Shown here: positions 1 through 8,494 of the stretch, piece after piece
Layout: each line of letters opens with the position of its first letter
Numbering within the stretch: position 1 is the stretch's first letter
Source: Paratractidigestivibacter sp003150175
Lineage (GTDB): Bacteria; Actinomycetota; Coriobacteriia; Coriobacteriales; Atopobiaceae
Reading direction: 5' to 3' (one strand)
Assembly (NCBI RefSeq): GCF_964283195.1
Contig: NZ_CAXYLH010000002.1
Length of the DNA stretch: 64,000 bases
Notes under the pieces: generated by a model
Database searches by the model: none
What the model saw: only the letters and a program-made list of their open reading frames with translations
Told to the model about the DNA's origin: nothing
Program-made: the position numbers and the translations under genes

Positions 1-8
1 ACGCCAAA

Positions 9-65
9 GGGCCCCCGGGCCCCTTGTGGCCGCGGTCCTTCTCGCCACAAGGGGCCCGGGGGCCC
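9..65 (-). terminator. Strong hairpin terminator after the ABC exporter operon
   Basis: Bases 9-30 and 44-65 form a perfect 22-bp inverted repeat with a 13-nt loop, 18 bases beyond the stop codon of the leftmost ABC gene. In the minus direction it is followed by a short T-containing run. It probably ends the MarR-ABC-ABC transcript and may work in both directions. Confidence 0.75.
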
Positions 66-82
66 TCCTTTGTCGCTGCGCG

Positions 83-1999
83 CTACTCGAGCTCGAATGC
101 TCCCGTGTAGAGCTGGTAGTAGTAGCCCTTCTTTGCGATGAGCTCGTCGTGGCTTCCGCGCTCGATCACGCGGCCGTGGTCGAGGCAGATGATCACGTCG
201 GAGTTGCGGACGGTCGAGAGGCGGTGCGCGATGACGAAGGTCGTGCGCCCGGTCATGAGGGCGTCCATCCCGCGCTGGACGATGGCCTCGGTGCGCGTGT
301 CGATGGAGCTCGTGGCCTCGTCGAGGATCATCGCGGGCGGGTCGGCGACGGCCGCGCGGGCGATGGAGATGAGCTGGCGCTGGCCCTGCGAGAGCTGGGC
401 GCCGTTGCCCGTGAGCATCGTCTCGTAGCCGTCGGGCAGGCGGCGGATGAAGTCGTCGGCGCCCGCGAGCTTGGCCGCGGCGACGCACTCGTCGTCGGTG
501 GCGTCGAGCTTGCCGTAGCGGATGTTGTCCATGACGGTCCCCGTGAACAGGTTCACGTCCTGCAGGACCACGCCGAGCGAACGGCGCAGGTCGGCCTTCT
601 TGATCTTGTTGACGTTGATGCCGTCGTAGCGGATCTTGCCGTCGGCGATGTCGTAGAAGCGGTTGATCAGGTTCGTGATGGTCGTCTTGCCCGCGCCGGT
701 CGCACCGACGAAGGCGACCTTCTGGCCCGGCTTCGCGTACACCGACACGCCCTTGAGGACCTGGTGGTCGGGGGTGTAGCCGAAGTCGACGTCGACCATT
801 CGGACATCGCCAGCGAGCGGGGTGAAGGTCACGCTGCCGTCCTTGTGGGGGTGCTTCCAGGCCCAGTCGGTGGTGCGCTCGTCGCACTCGACGAGCTTGC
901 CCGTCGCGTTGTACTTGGTGTTCACGAGCGTGACGTAGCCCTCGTCGACCTCCGGCTCCTGGTCGATAAGCTCAAAGATGCGCTCGGCGCCGGCAAGGCC
1001 CATGACCATGGCGTTGATCTGCATGGAGATCTGGCCGATCTGGCCGCAGAACTGCTTGGTCATGTTGAGGAAGGGGACTACCACGGCGATGGTCAGCGGC
1101 ATGCCCGAGACCGAGAGGTTCGGGACTCCGAGGGCAAGAAGGACGCCGCCCGCGAGGGCAACCAGCACGTAGAGGAGGTTGCCCAGGTTCATGATGATGG
1201 GCATGAGGATGTTGGCGTACATGTTGGCCTTCTGGGAGACCTCGAAGAGCCGCTCGTTGCGCTCGTCGAAGTCGGCCTCGGCGGCGCGCTCGTGGCAGAA
1301 TGCCTTGACGACCTTCTGGCCGCCCATGACCTCCTCGATGTGGCCCTCGACGACACCGAGCTCCTTCTGCTGCGCGATGAAGTTGCGGGCAGAGCGTCCG
1401 CCGAGCAGCTTGGTCATGAGCATCATGCAGGCCACGCCCGCGATGATCACGAGGCACATCCACACCGAGTAGTAGAGCATGATGCAGAAGACCGAGACGA
1501 TGACGATGACGGTCATGAGCAGGTTGGGCAGCGACTGGCTGATCATCTGGCGCAGCGTGTCGATGTCGTTGGTGTAGTGGCTCATGATGTCGCCGTGCTG
1601 GTGCGTGTCGAAGTAGCGGATCGGCAGGTCCTGCATGCGGTTGAACATCTTCTCGCGGAGCTTCTCGAGCGAGCCCTGCGTGATGGTCGCCATGTTGCGG
1701 TTCCAGAAGAGCGACGAGGCGACGCCCACGGCGTCGATGACCCCGAGCGTCACGGCGAGCCGCAGGATCTGCGGACGCGCCGCCGCCCAGTCGCCCGTCT
1801 GCCAAGAAGTGCTGATGACCTCAAGGGCGCCCTGAAGGAACACGGCTCCGATGGAGTTGATGATCGCGCACAAGACGATGCCCGCCACGACGGCGGGGAG
1901 AAGCACGGGGTAGAACGAGAAGAGCGTCTTGATGAGGCGCAGCGCGATTCCCTTGCGAGCGCCGCCCGCGCGCTTGGCCTGGGCTTTCTGCTTACTCAT
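83..1999 (-). CDS. ABC exporter half-transporter (membrane + ATPase), catalytically intact partner
   Basis: This 638-residue half-transporter has an N-terminal six-helix exporter domain (about residues 20-320) and a C-terminal ATPase. Visible motifs are Walker A GATGAGKTT (about 432-440), signature LSQGQRQ, Walker B MILDEATSS with the catalytic Glu, and the switch His in IAHRLST. It probably pairs with the gene just upstream in the operon to export drugs, peptides or lipids; the substrate is unknown. The ATG at 1999 is chosen because an AAGGAGG ribosome site lies at good distance before it. It overlaps the upstream stop codon by 8 bases, so the two are likely translationally coupled. A start 10 codons earlier is possible but lacks such a site. 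Confidence 0.88.
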   Translation of the reverse strand: MSKQKAQAKRAGGARKGIALRLIKTLFSFYPVLLPAVVAGIVLCAIINSIGAVFLQGALEVISTSWQTGDWAAARPQILRLAVTLGVIDAVGVASSLFWNRNMATITQGSLEKLREKMFNRMQDLPIRYFDTHQHGDIMSHYTNDIDTLRQMISQSLPNLLMTVIVIVSVFCIMLYYSVWMCLVIIAGVACMMLMTKLLGGRSARNFIAQQKELGVVEGHIEEVMGGQKVVKAFCHERAAEADFDERNERLFEVSQKANMYANILMPIIMNLGNLLYVLVALAGGVLLALGVPNLSVSGMPLTIAVVVPFLNMTKQFCGQIGQISMQINAMVMGLAGAERIFELIDQEPEVDEGYVTLVNTKYNATGKLVECDERTTDWAWKHPHKDGSVTFTPLAGDVRMVDVDFGYTPDHQVLKGVSVYAKPGQKVAFVGATGAGKTTITNLINRFYDIADGKIRYDGINVNKIKKADLRRSLGVVLQDVNLFTGTVMDNIRYGKLDATDDECVAAAKLAGADDFIRRLPDGYETMLTGNGAQLSQGQRQLISIARAAVADPPAMILDEATSSIDTRTEAIVQRGMDALMTGRTTFVIAHRLSTVRNSDVIICLDHGRVIERGSHDELIAKKGYYYQLYTGAFELE

Positions 2000-3836
2000 C
2001 GGCCTCGCCTCCTTCCTTGGCCTGGGCATCCGAGGAATCCTCGCTGCCCTCCTTGGTCATCTTGTTCTGGGAGTTGAACGTCTCTCGGTAGATCTCCGAC
2101 GTCTTCAGCAGCTCCTCGTGGGTGCCGATCTGGGCGATACGGCCGCCTTCCAGGATGATGATGCGGTCGGCGTCCTGGACGGAGCTGATTCGCTGGGCGA
2201 TGATGAGCTTTGTCGTGTCGGGAAGGTAGCTCGCGAGCCCCTCACGGATCTTTGCGTCGGTCTTCGTGTCGACGGCAGAGGTCGAGTCGTCGAGGATGAG
2301 GACCTTCGGTCGGCGCAGGAGCGCTCGCGCGATGCACAGGCGCTGCTTTTGGCCGCCGGAGACGTTGGAGCCACCCTGCTCGATCCAAGTGTCGTAGCCC
2401 TTGGGGAAGGTGTCCACGAACTCGTCGGCGCAGGCGAGGTGCGCGGCCTCGCGGACTTCCTCGTCGGTTGCGTTGGGATCTCCCCAGCGAAGGTTCTCTG
2501 CGATGGTGCCTGAGAACAGGACGTTCTTCTGAAGAACCATGGCGACCTGCTTGCGCAGGGTGTCGAGGTCGTAGTCGCGCACATCGACGCCGCCGACGCG
2601 CACGCGTCCCTCGGTCGCGTCGTAGAGCCGGGCAATGAGATTGACGAGCGTTGACTTCGCCGAGCCGGTGCCGCCCATGATGCCGATCGTCTCGCCGCTC
2701 TTTATGTGAAGGTCGATGCCCGAGAGCGCCTGGCGCTCAGCGCGGGCCGAGTATTTGAAGCTCACGCCGTCGAAGTCGATCGAGCCGTCGGCAACCTCGC
2801 GTATGGGCTCGGCAGGGGCCTTGATGGTGGGGGTCGCCTCGAGCACCTCGTTGATGCGCCGTGCTGACTCGTCTGCCATCGTGACCATGACGAAGATCAT
2901 GGAGAGCTGCATAAGGCTCATGAGGATCTGGAAGCCGTACGTGAAAATCGAGGACATCTGGCCGATGTCGAAAGCCTGTCCCTGCGTGGTGATGATGATT
3001 TTCGATCCCAGGTAGATGATGACCACGAAGGCGCCGTTGACGCAGATGTTCATCATCGGGTTGTTGAAGGCGAGGAGCTTCTCGGCGCGGGTGAAGTCGG
3101 CGCAGACGTCTTGGGCGGCGTTCGCGAACTTGGACTTCTCGTAGTCCTCGCGCACGAAGCTCTTGACCACGCGCATGCCGCTCACGTTCTCCTCGACGGA
3201 CTCGTTTAGGGCGTCGTACTTGTGGAAAACGCGGGAGAAGATCGGGCGCACGAGGTGAATGATGTAGAAGAGGCCGAAACCGAGGATGGGGATGATGACG
3301 AGGTAGACCATGGCGACGCTTCCGCCCATGGCGAACGCCATCACGAAGGCGAAGACAAGCACGAGCGGGGAGCGCACCGCGATGCGGATCATCATCATGA
3401 ACGCCTGCTGGACGTTTGTGATGTCGGTCGTAAGGCGCGTGACCAGCGAGGAGCTGGAGAAGTCGTCGATGTTCGCGAAGCTGAACGTCTGGATCTTATA
3501 GAAGAGATCGTGGCGAAGGTTCTTCGCGAAGCCGCAGCTCGCGTGGCTGCAGGTGATGCCGGCGGCGGCGCCGAAGACCAGGGACACGATTGCGAGGAGC
3601 ACGAGCAGGCCCGAGGTGGGGAGCAGCTCCTCCACGGTGGCGCCGACCTTGATGGTGTCGATGAGGTTCGCGGTGACGAAGGGGATGGTCATCTCGCAGG
3701 CGACCTCGCCGAGCACCAGCAAGGGGGTGGCTACGGTATAGGGCTTGTAGTCTCGAATGCTCTTCATGAGGTTGCGCATAATCGCGCCGTAGTTGACCTT
3801 CTCGGCCTTGGCGCTCAGTTCTTCTTGCACGGGCAT
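1992..3836 (-). CDS. ABC exporter half-transporter (membrane + ATPase), degenerate-site partner
   Basis: This is a 614-residue membrane-plus-ATPase half-transporter. The ATPase shows a Walker A of the form GGTGSAKST, signature NVSGGQKQR and Walker B LILDDSTSA. The residue after the Walker B aspartate is Asp, not the catalytic Glu. Together with the intact partner downstream this is the pattern of heterodimeric exporters of the LmrCD/BmrCD/TM287-288 kind, with one consensus and one degenerate ATP site. Its start lies inside the end of the upstream MarR gene (22-base overlap), with AAAGGAGGA directly before the ATG. The pair is probably controlled by that MarR protein; multidrug efflux is an inference. 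Confidence 0.88.
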   Translation of the reverse strand: MPVQEELSAKAEKVNYGAIMRNLMKSIRDYKPYTVATPLLVLGEVACEMTIPFVTANLIDTIKVGATVEELLPTSGLLVLLAIVSLVFGAAAGITCSHASCGFAKNLRHDLFYKIQTFSFANIDDFSSSSLVTRLTTDITNVQQAFMMMIRIAVRSPLVLVFAFVMAFAMGGSVAMVYLVIIPILGFGLFYIIHLVRPIFSRVFHKYDALNESVEENVSGMRVVKSFVREDYEKSKFANAAQDVCADFTRAEKLLAFNNPMMNICVNGAFVVIIYLGSKIIITTQGQAFDIGQMSSIFTYGFQILMSLMQLSMIFVMVTMADESARRINEVLEATPTIKAPAEPIREVADGSIDFDGVSFKYSARAERQALSGIDLHIKSGETIGIMGGTGSAKSTLVNLIARLYDATEGRVRVGGVDVRDYDLDTLRKQVAMVLQKNVLFSGTIAENLRWGDPNATDEEVREAAHLACADEFVDTFPKGYDTWIEQGGSNVSGGQKQRLCIARALLRRPKVLILDDSTSAVDTKTDAKIREGLASYLPDTTKLIIAQRISSVQDADRIIILEGGRIAQIGTHEELLKTSEIYRETFNSQNKMTKEGSEDSSDAQAKEGGEADE

Positions 3837-4300
3837 TCCTCCTTTTTCTGCTTCTCTAGCTTTCTCCAGTGGTCAAAGATGGCGTCGAGCCTGTTCAGGA
3901 GATCGACCTTCTCTTCCTGGGAAAGAATGTCGAGCGAGTCCTTCTCGAACTCCCTCTCCTCGCGGACCATTTCGGCCGCCGCCCCTTTGCCCGCCTCGGT
4001 GAGGCTGACCTCAAGCTGGCGTTTGTCCGCCTCCGACCTGCCGCGCTTGATGAGCCCTTCTCGCTCGAGCTTTCCTAGCACCTCGGATAAGGCGGCGGAG
4101 CTCGTGTGCAGCAGTTCGAGAAGCTCCCTTTGCGTCATCTCGCCTTGGAGCAGCAGCGTCTTGAGGACGTGCTGCTTGCCGCCGAGGCCTCCGCGCATCA
4201 CATACATGTAGTGGCCGAAGTATCCGAGCAGATGAAGTATCTGCTGCTCGGTCGTCTCGTTCGCTCGACAATCGGCAAGCTGCTCGTCTGATATTCGCAT
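3815..4300 (-). CDS. MarR-family transcriptional regulator
   Basis: This 161-residue protein has the MarR winged-helix layout: LLGYFGHYM helix, GEMTQRELLELLHTSSAALSE as recognition region, and the wing LIKRGRSEADKRQLEVSLTEAG. It is the first gene of a three-gene operon with the heterodimeric ABC exporter and overlaps it. Such regulators usually repress their own operon and release it on ligand binding. A perfect inverted repeat 67-110 bases upstream is the likely operator. The C-terminal tail (KLEKQKKEECPCKKN) carries two cysteines close together, which could be redox-active or bind metal; that is speculative. Confidence 0.85.
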   Translation of the reverse strand: MRISDEQLADCRANETTEQQILHLLGYFGHYMYVMRGGLGGKQHVLKTLLLQGEMTQRELLELLHTSSAALSEVLGKLEREGLIKRGRSEADKRQLEVSLTEAGKGAAAEMVREEREFEKDSLDILSQEEKVDLLNRLDAIFDHWRKLEKQKKEECPCKKN

Positions 4301-4366
4301 CCTTGAACCTCCCCTCTAACGCGACGGATTCTGTTTAGCTTGAACAGGCTACGACTGAGATGCCGA

Positions 4367-4410
4367 GATTGCAAGGTACCGAATTATAATTTACGAGGTA
4401 CCTTGCAATC
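4367..4410. promoter_or_regulatory. Perfect 14-bp inverted repeat, likely MarR operator/promoter
   Basis: GATTGCAAGGTACC (4367-4380) and its exact complement (4397-4410) flank an AT-rich 16-base centre. The centre holds TATAAT-like hexamers on both strands (minus 4388-4383, plus 4385-4390). A dimeric regulator bound here would cover the -10 element of the MarR-ABC operon. It lies between that operon and the pst operon, but the pstS start is about 370 bases away. Confidence 0.6.
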
Positions 4411-4534
4411 TTCACATGACGGAAGCCGATTCTGATCCTTGCGCCTACGTCACCCCCATATCTAAGTTTTCTATTTGGAGTTTGAGCCCACGTCGCCCCG
4501 TCCTGCAGTTCTTACGACTGTGATTGGGCTCATC

Positions 4535-4700
4535 GTTAACGTAAGGCGGCTAATAAAACCGCCATAACAGTCGTTGCTTTGTAAGGTCGCAGGTAGATGA
4601 GCCTTTATAACGCAGATGTAACGGAAAACCGGCCCAATGTCAGCTGAATGTAAGGCCCAATCAGACGCTCGTAAGCGACGCGAGATGCCGAATTGTAAGG
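4535..4700 (+). promoter_or_regulatory. Repeated GTAAGG-type motifs and -10 element upstream of pstS
   Basis: Six GTAAGG-like words in one orientation begin at 4541, 4581, 4618 (GTAACG), 4650, 4671 (GTAAGC) and 4695, within the 480-base gap before pstS. A TATAAC hexamer at 4606-4611 follows the 4581 copy by 25 bases, the distance expected if a bound activator replaces a -35 box. The operon encodes its own PhoB-type response regulator, so these are candidate Pho boxes; spacing is not the textbook 11/22 bp. A small GGCGG/CCGCC stem sits at 4545-4563. The rest of 4411-4782 shows no gene. Confidence 0.35.
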
Positions 4701-4782
4701 CGTACCGGCAACCTAGGATGCTCCTTGACACGGCCGGGACACGCCCTGCGGGGCAGACCGGCAATCCTTTGGAAGGAGATTC

Positions 4783-5730
4783 ATGTCCAAGCTCGATAGC
4801 CTCTCTCGTCGTCAGTTCCTCGCCGGCTTCGGTGGCATCGCCGCTGCGGCTGGACTCGGCCTCGTCGGCTGCGGGGGCTCTTCCGCCTCCGACGCCGCTG
4901 TTGACGGCGCTGTTGCAGGCTCTGAGTCCGTCTCTGGCACCGTCAACTGCTCTGGCGCCACTTCGTTCCAGAAGCTCGTCGAGTCCGCTGCGGCCGAGTT
5001 TGAGGAGAAGTACCCTGACGTCACCGTCGCGATCACCGGCGGCGGCTCCGGCCAGGGCCTCTCCGACGTCAAGGACGGAAAAGCTCAGATCGGCCGCTCC
5101 GACGTCTTTGCCGAGGAGAAGCTCGACGCCGACGCGGCCGCCAAGCTTGAGGACCACACCGTCGCCGTCGTCGGCATGGGCCCGATCGTGAACGCCAAGG
5201 TCGACGTCGATAACCTCACCACCGACCAGCTCAAGGGCATCTTCACCGGCGCCATCACCGACTGGTCGCAGGTGGGCGGCACCGCCGGCAAGATCCAGGT
5301 CGTCGAGCGCAAGGCCGGCTCCGGCACCCGCGCGACCTTCGAGAACGCCGTTCTCAAGGGCGAGAAGGCCCCGGACTCCTTCGCGCCGGTCGCTGAGGAG
5401 GACTCCTCGGGCACCGTCGTCGAGAAGATCCAGGCCACCGAGGGCGCCATCTCCTACCTCGCGTTCTCCTACTTCGACGAAACCAAGTTCAAGGCCCTCA
5501 AGGTCGACGGCGTCGAGCCTACCGCCGAGAACGTCTGCTCCGGCAAGTTCAACATCTGGGCCTACGAGCACATGTACACCGCCAAGGACGCCGACGACGC
5601 CACCAAGGCCTTCATCGACTTCATGATGTCCGACGACGTCCAGGGCTCCCTCGTCGAGGAGGAGGGCTTCATCCCCGCCTCCGACATGAAGGTCCAGAAG
5701 GACGCCAAGGGCAACGTGACCTCCAAATAG
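4783..5730 (+). CDS. pstS: Phosphate-binding lipoprotein PstS
   Basis: This 315-residue solute-binding protein captures inorganic phosphate outside the membrane for the PstCAB transporter. The N-terminus carries a twin-arginine motif (SRRQFLAG) followed by a lipobox ending LVGC at Cys-30, so it is likely a Tat-exported lipoprotein. The mature part starts with the PstS/SphX pattern GATSFQKL and contains GGGSGQG and the phosphate-loop-like GSGTRATFENAV. GGAAGGAGA precedes the ATG. It is the first gene of an eight-gene operon, and a strong hairpin after it may raise its transcript level over the downstream genes. Expression is probably induced by phosphate starvation through the linked two-component system. 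Confidence 0.95.
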   Translation: MSKLDSLSRRQFLAGFGGIAAAAGLGLVGCGGSSASDAAVDGAVAGSESVSGTVNCSGATSFQKLVESAAAEFEEKYPDVTVAITGGGSGQGLSDVKDGKAQIGRSDVFAEEKLDADAAAKLEDHTVAVVGMGPIVNAKVDVDNLTTDQLKGIFTGAITDWSQVGGTAGKIQVVERKAGSGTRATFENAVLKGEKAPDSFAPVAEEDSSGTVVEKIQATEGAISYLAFSYFDETKFKALKVDGVEPTAENVCSGKFNIWAYEHMYTAKDADDATKAFIDFMMSDDVQGSLVEEEGFIPASDMKVQKDAKGNVTSK

Positions 5731-5744
5731 CTTCCTCTTCCCTT

Positions 5745-5785
5745 CGAGGTGTGGGCGGCCTCATTACGAGTCCGCCCACACCTCG
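5745..5785 (+). other. Intercistronic hairpin between pstS and pstC
   Basis: CGAGGTGTGGGCGG (5745-5758) and its exact complement (5772-5785) make a 14-bp stem with a 13-base loop. No T-run follows, so it is more likely an mRNA-stabilising 3' end or partial terminator than a full terminator. Confidence 0.6.
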
Positions 5786-5815
5786 CATTATGTACCTACC
5801 TAGAAAGGTCGCTTA

Positions 5816-6718
5816 ATGGCAAAGCAGATGCTGCCGAAGCGCCGCCTCGAGAACGTTGGCCTGGGCATCACGGGGGCGTGCGTCGCCCTCGTGGCGCTGA
5901 TCGTCGTTACGCTCATCGTCATGGTCGCCCAGCAGGGCCTCTCCGCGTTCTTCGTCGACGGGATCGACTTCGGAGCCTTCCTCACGGGCACGAGCTGGGT
6001 GCCCTCCGACGGCAAGTACGGGGCGCTCCCGCTCATCATCACGTCGTTCGGTGTCATGGTTCTCTCGACGATCTTCACGCTGCCTATCGCGCTCGGCTCG
6101 GCCATCTTCGTCGTCGAGGTGCGCCCAGGCTTCGGCCGCAAGATCTTCCAGCCGCTCGTCGAGCTGCTCGTCGGCATTCCCTCGGTCGTCTATGGCCTCA
6201 TCGGCCTCACCGTGGTCAACGCCGCCATGCGCGCGATCTTCGGCGACGCGGCCGGCACGGGCGCGGGCATCCTCTCGGGCGCCATCGTGCTCGCCGTCAT
6301 GATCCTGCCGACGGTCACCACGCTCTCCATCGACGCGCTCGCCGCGGTCCCCAACGAGTACCGCGAGGGATCCTATGCCCTCGGATGCACCCGCTGGCAG
6401 ACGGTCTGGCACGTCGTCCTCAAGTCCGCCCTGCCGTCGCTCATGACCGCGGTCATCCTCGGCATGACGCGCGCCTTCGGCGAGACCCTCGCCGTCCAGA
6501 TGGTCATCGGCGGCGTCGAGAAGGTCATGCCCGCCGGCCTCCTTTCGCCGGCGGCGACGCTCACGACGGCCTTGACCTCGGGATTCGCGAACGCGACCAC
6601 GGGCTCGGTCCAGTATCACGCGCTGTGGGCGCTCGGCCTGCTGCTCATGGGCATGAGCCTGCTGTTCATCCTCATCATCCACATCATCGGAAACAAGGGG
6701 GCGAAGAACCGTGGCTAG
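5816..6718 (+). CDS. pstC: Phosphate ABC transporter permease PstC
   Basis: This 300-residue inner-membrane permease has about six hydrophobic segments and the binding-protein-dependent loop EYREGSYALGCTRWQTVWHVVLKSALP (around 179-205). It pairs with PstA to form the phosphate channel. The start is ATG 5816 with AGAAAGG before it. Its stop overlaps the pstA start by 8 bases, which suggests coupled translation. Confidence 0.95.
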   Translation: MAKQMLPKRRLENVGLGITGACVALVALIVVTLIVMVAQQGLSAFFVDGIDFGAFLTGTSWVPSDGKYGALPLIITSFGVMVLSTIFTLPIALGSAIFVVEVRPGFGRKIFQPLVELLVGIPSVVYGLIGLTVVNAAMRAIFGDAAGTGAGILSGAIVLAVMILPTVTTLSIDALAAVPNEYREGSYALGCTRWQTVWHVVLKSALPSLMTAVILGMTRAFGETLAVQMVIGGVEKVMPAGLLSPAATLTTALTSGFANATTGSVQYHALWALGLLLMGMSLLFILIIHIIGNKGAKNRG

Positions 6719-7673
6719 CACCAGCTCCACCACCTCGAAGGCGGCTTCCGTCAAGGCCGGTGGCCTCGGCGTCGACCTCGACGAGCACGCCGCCCGCATC
6801 GGGCGCCAGGACCGCGTGGCGACGGGCATCCTCACCGTTATCGTCGCGTTCGTGCTCTTCCTGCTCGCGGCCATCGTGGCCTTCATCCTGATCCAGGGCC
6901 TCGGCAAGGCGTTCGCCCCCGGCTTCCTCACCACGCCGCCGACCGATCCCGACAACCCCGGCATCAGCTCCGAGCTCTTCGACAGCTTCTACATGCTCGT
7001 GATCACGCTGCTCATCAGCGTGCCCATCAGCCTCGGCGCCGCGATCTTCCTCGTCGAGTATGCGCCGGACAACTGGGTGACCAAGGCCGCCTCCACGGCC
7101 ATCGAGACCCTGAGCTCGCTGCCCTCCATCGTCGTCGGCATGTTCGGCTCGCTGTTCTTCGTCGTCACCCTCGGCTGGGGCATCTCCATCCTCGCCGGCG
7201 CGATGGCGCTCACGATGTTCAACATCCCGATCCTCGTCCGCGTCATCCAGCAGGCTCTCGAGGACGTCCCGCGCAGCCAGCGCGACGCCGGCCTCGCCAT
7301 GGGCCTCACCCGCTGGGAGACGACCCTGCACGTGCTGCTTCCCGCCGCCATGCCCGCCATCGTCACCGGCGTCGTCATCTCGGCCGGCCGCGTGTTCGGC
7401 GAGGCCGCTGCCCTGATCTTCACCTCCGGCTCCGCCGCGGTGAACATCAACTTCGCGAGCGTGAACCTCTCGAGCCCGCGCAACCCCTGGAACATCTTCC
7501 GCCCGGCCGAGACCCTCGCCGTGCACATCTGGAAGCTCAAGATGGAGCCGTCCCCCGGTAACGACGTGATCGTCTGGGGCACCGCCGCGGTCCTTCTGAT
7601 CTGCGTGCTTCTCTTCAACGTGCTCGCGCGCTTCCTCGGCAAGGCCCTGGCAAAGAAGATGACGAGCGAATGA
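6711..7673 (+). CDS. pstA: Phosphate ABC transporter permease PstA
   Basis: This 320-residue second permease subunit starts at GTG 6711 inside the end of pstC. About six membrane segments are visible, with the conserved coupling loop QRDAGLAMGLTRWETTLHVLLPAAMP (about 187-213). The N-terminal ~45 residues are hydrophilic and somewhat longer than in E. coli PstA. It ends in an ATGA overlap with the first pstB gene. Confidence 0.95.
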   Translation: MASTSSTTSKAASVKAGGLGVDLDEHAARIGRQDRVATGILTVIVAFVLFLLAAIVAFILIQGLGKAFAPGFLTTPPTDPDNPGISSELFDSFYMLVITLLISVPISLGAAIFLVEYAPDNWVTKAASTAIETLSSLPSIVVGMFGSLFFVVTLGWGISILAGAMALTMFNIPILVRVIQQALEDVPRSQRDAGLAMGLTRWETTLHVLLPAAMPAIVTGVVISAGRVFGEAAALIFTSGSAAVNINFASVNLSSPRNPWNIFRPAETLAVHIWKLKMEPSPGNDVIVWGTAAVLLICVLLFNVLARFLGKALAKKMTSE

Positions 7674-8494
7674 GCGAGATAATGAGAAACGACATCCCCG
7701 CCGGCACTCCCGCCGCGCCCACGGTCGCCTCGAAGCACCTGCTCGAGACCCACGACGTCACCGTCAAGTACAACTACACCAAGGAGGCTCTGCACCCCAC
7801 GAGCCTCACGTTCGATGCGGGCAAGGTCACCGCGCTCATCGGCCCCTCGGGCTGCGGCAAGTCGACCTTCCTGCGCTCGCTCAACCTGATGAACCGCGAG
7901 ATCCCCAAGTGCGTCGTCGGAGGCCAGATCGTCTACCAAGACCACGATATCAACACCAAGGAAGAGAACCTCTTTGAGCTGCGCAAGTCCATCGGCATGG
8001 TCTTCCAGCAGCCGACGCCCTTCCGCAAGTCGATCCGCGAGAACATCCTCTTTGCGCCCAAGCGCCACGGCCGCGTGACCTCCAAGGAGTACGCCGATGA
8101 GCTCGTCGAGACGAGCCTGCGCCAGGCGGCCCTGTGGGACGAGGTCAAAGACAAGCTCGACCGCAGCGCCTACGCGCTCTCCGGCGGCCAGCAGCAGCGC
8201 CTGTGCATCGCGCGCACCCTGGCCATGAAGCCGGACGTGGTGCTCTTCGACGAGCCGTGCTCCGCGCTCGACCCCATCAGCACGTTCTTGGTCGAGGAGA
8301 CCATCCGCGACATCGCCGATTCCGACATCTGCGTCGCCATCGTGACGCACAATATGGAACAGGCGACGCGCGTTTCCGATTACACCGCGTTCTTCTATGT
8401 GGGCGACATGGTCGAATGGGGAGAGACGCGCCAGATCTTCCGTGCGCCCAAGGACCAGCGACTCGTTGACTACCTCACCGGTAGGTTCGGCTGA
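7670..8494 (+). CDS. pstB: Phosphate ABC transporter ATPase PstB (copy 1)
   Basis: This 274-residue ATPase energises the PstCA channel. Motifs are Walker A GPSGCGKST, Q-loop VFQQPTPF, signature LSGGQQQRLCIAR, Walker B VVLFDEPCSALDP and switch His in VTHNMEQ, all intact. The first ~25 residues are an extra hydrophilic leader. It is followed immediately by a second, clearly paralogous pstB. Tandem pstB genes are also known in Bacillus subtilis (pstBA/pstBB). Confidence 0.95.
   Translation: MSEIMRNDIPAGTPAAPTVASKHLLETHDVTVKYNYTKEALHPTSLTFDAGKVTALIGPSGCGKSTFLRSLNLMNREIPKCVVGGQIVYQDHDINTKEENLFELRKSIGMVFQQPTPFRKSIRENILFAPKRHGRVTSKEYADELVETSLRQAALWDEVKDKLDRSAYALSGGQQQRLCIARTLAMKPDVVLFDEPCSALDPISTFLVEETIRDIADSDICVAIVTHNMEQATRVSDYTAFFYVGDMVEWGETRQIFRAPKDQRLVDYLTGRFG

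Noticed and set aside
26..2077. Long open frame antisense to the ABC exporter (and similar antisense frames throughout)
   Set aside because: High GC creates long opposite-strand frames; these have biased, repetitive composition (His/Asp/Val/Ala-rich), lack ribosome sites and lie fully over well-conserved genes.
5745..5785. Full transcription terminator after pstS
   Set aside because: No T-run follows and pstC-pstA-pstB must be read through; treated as a processing or stabilising hairpin.
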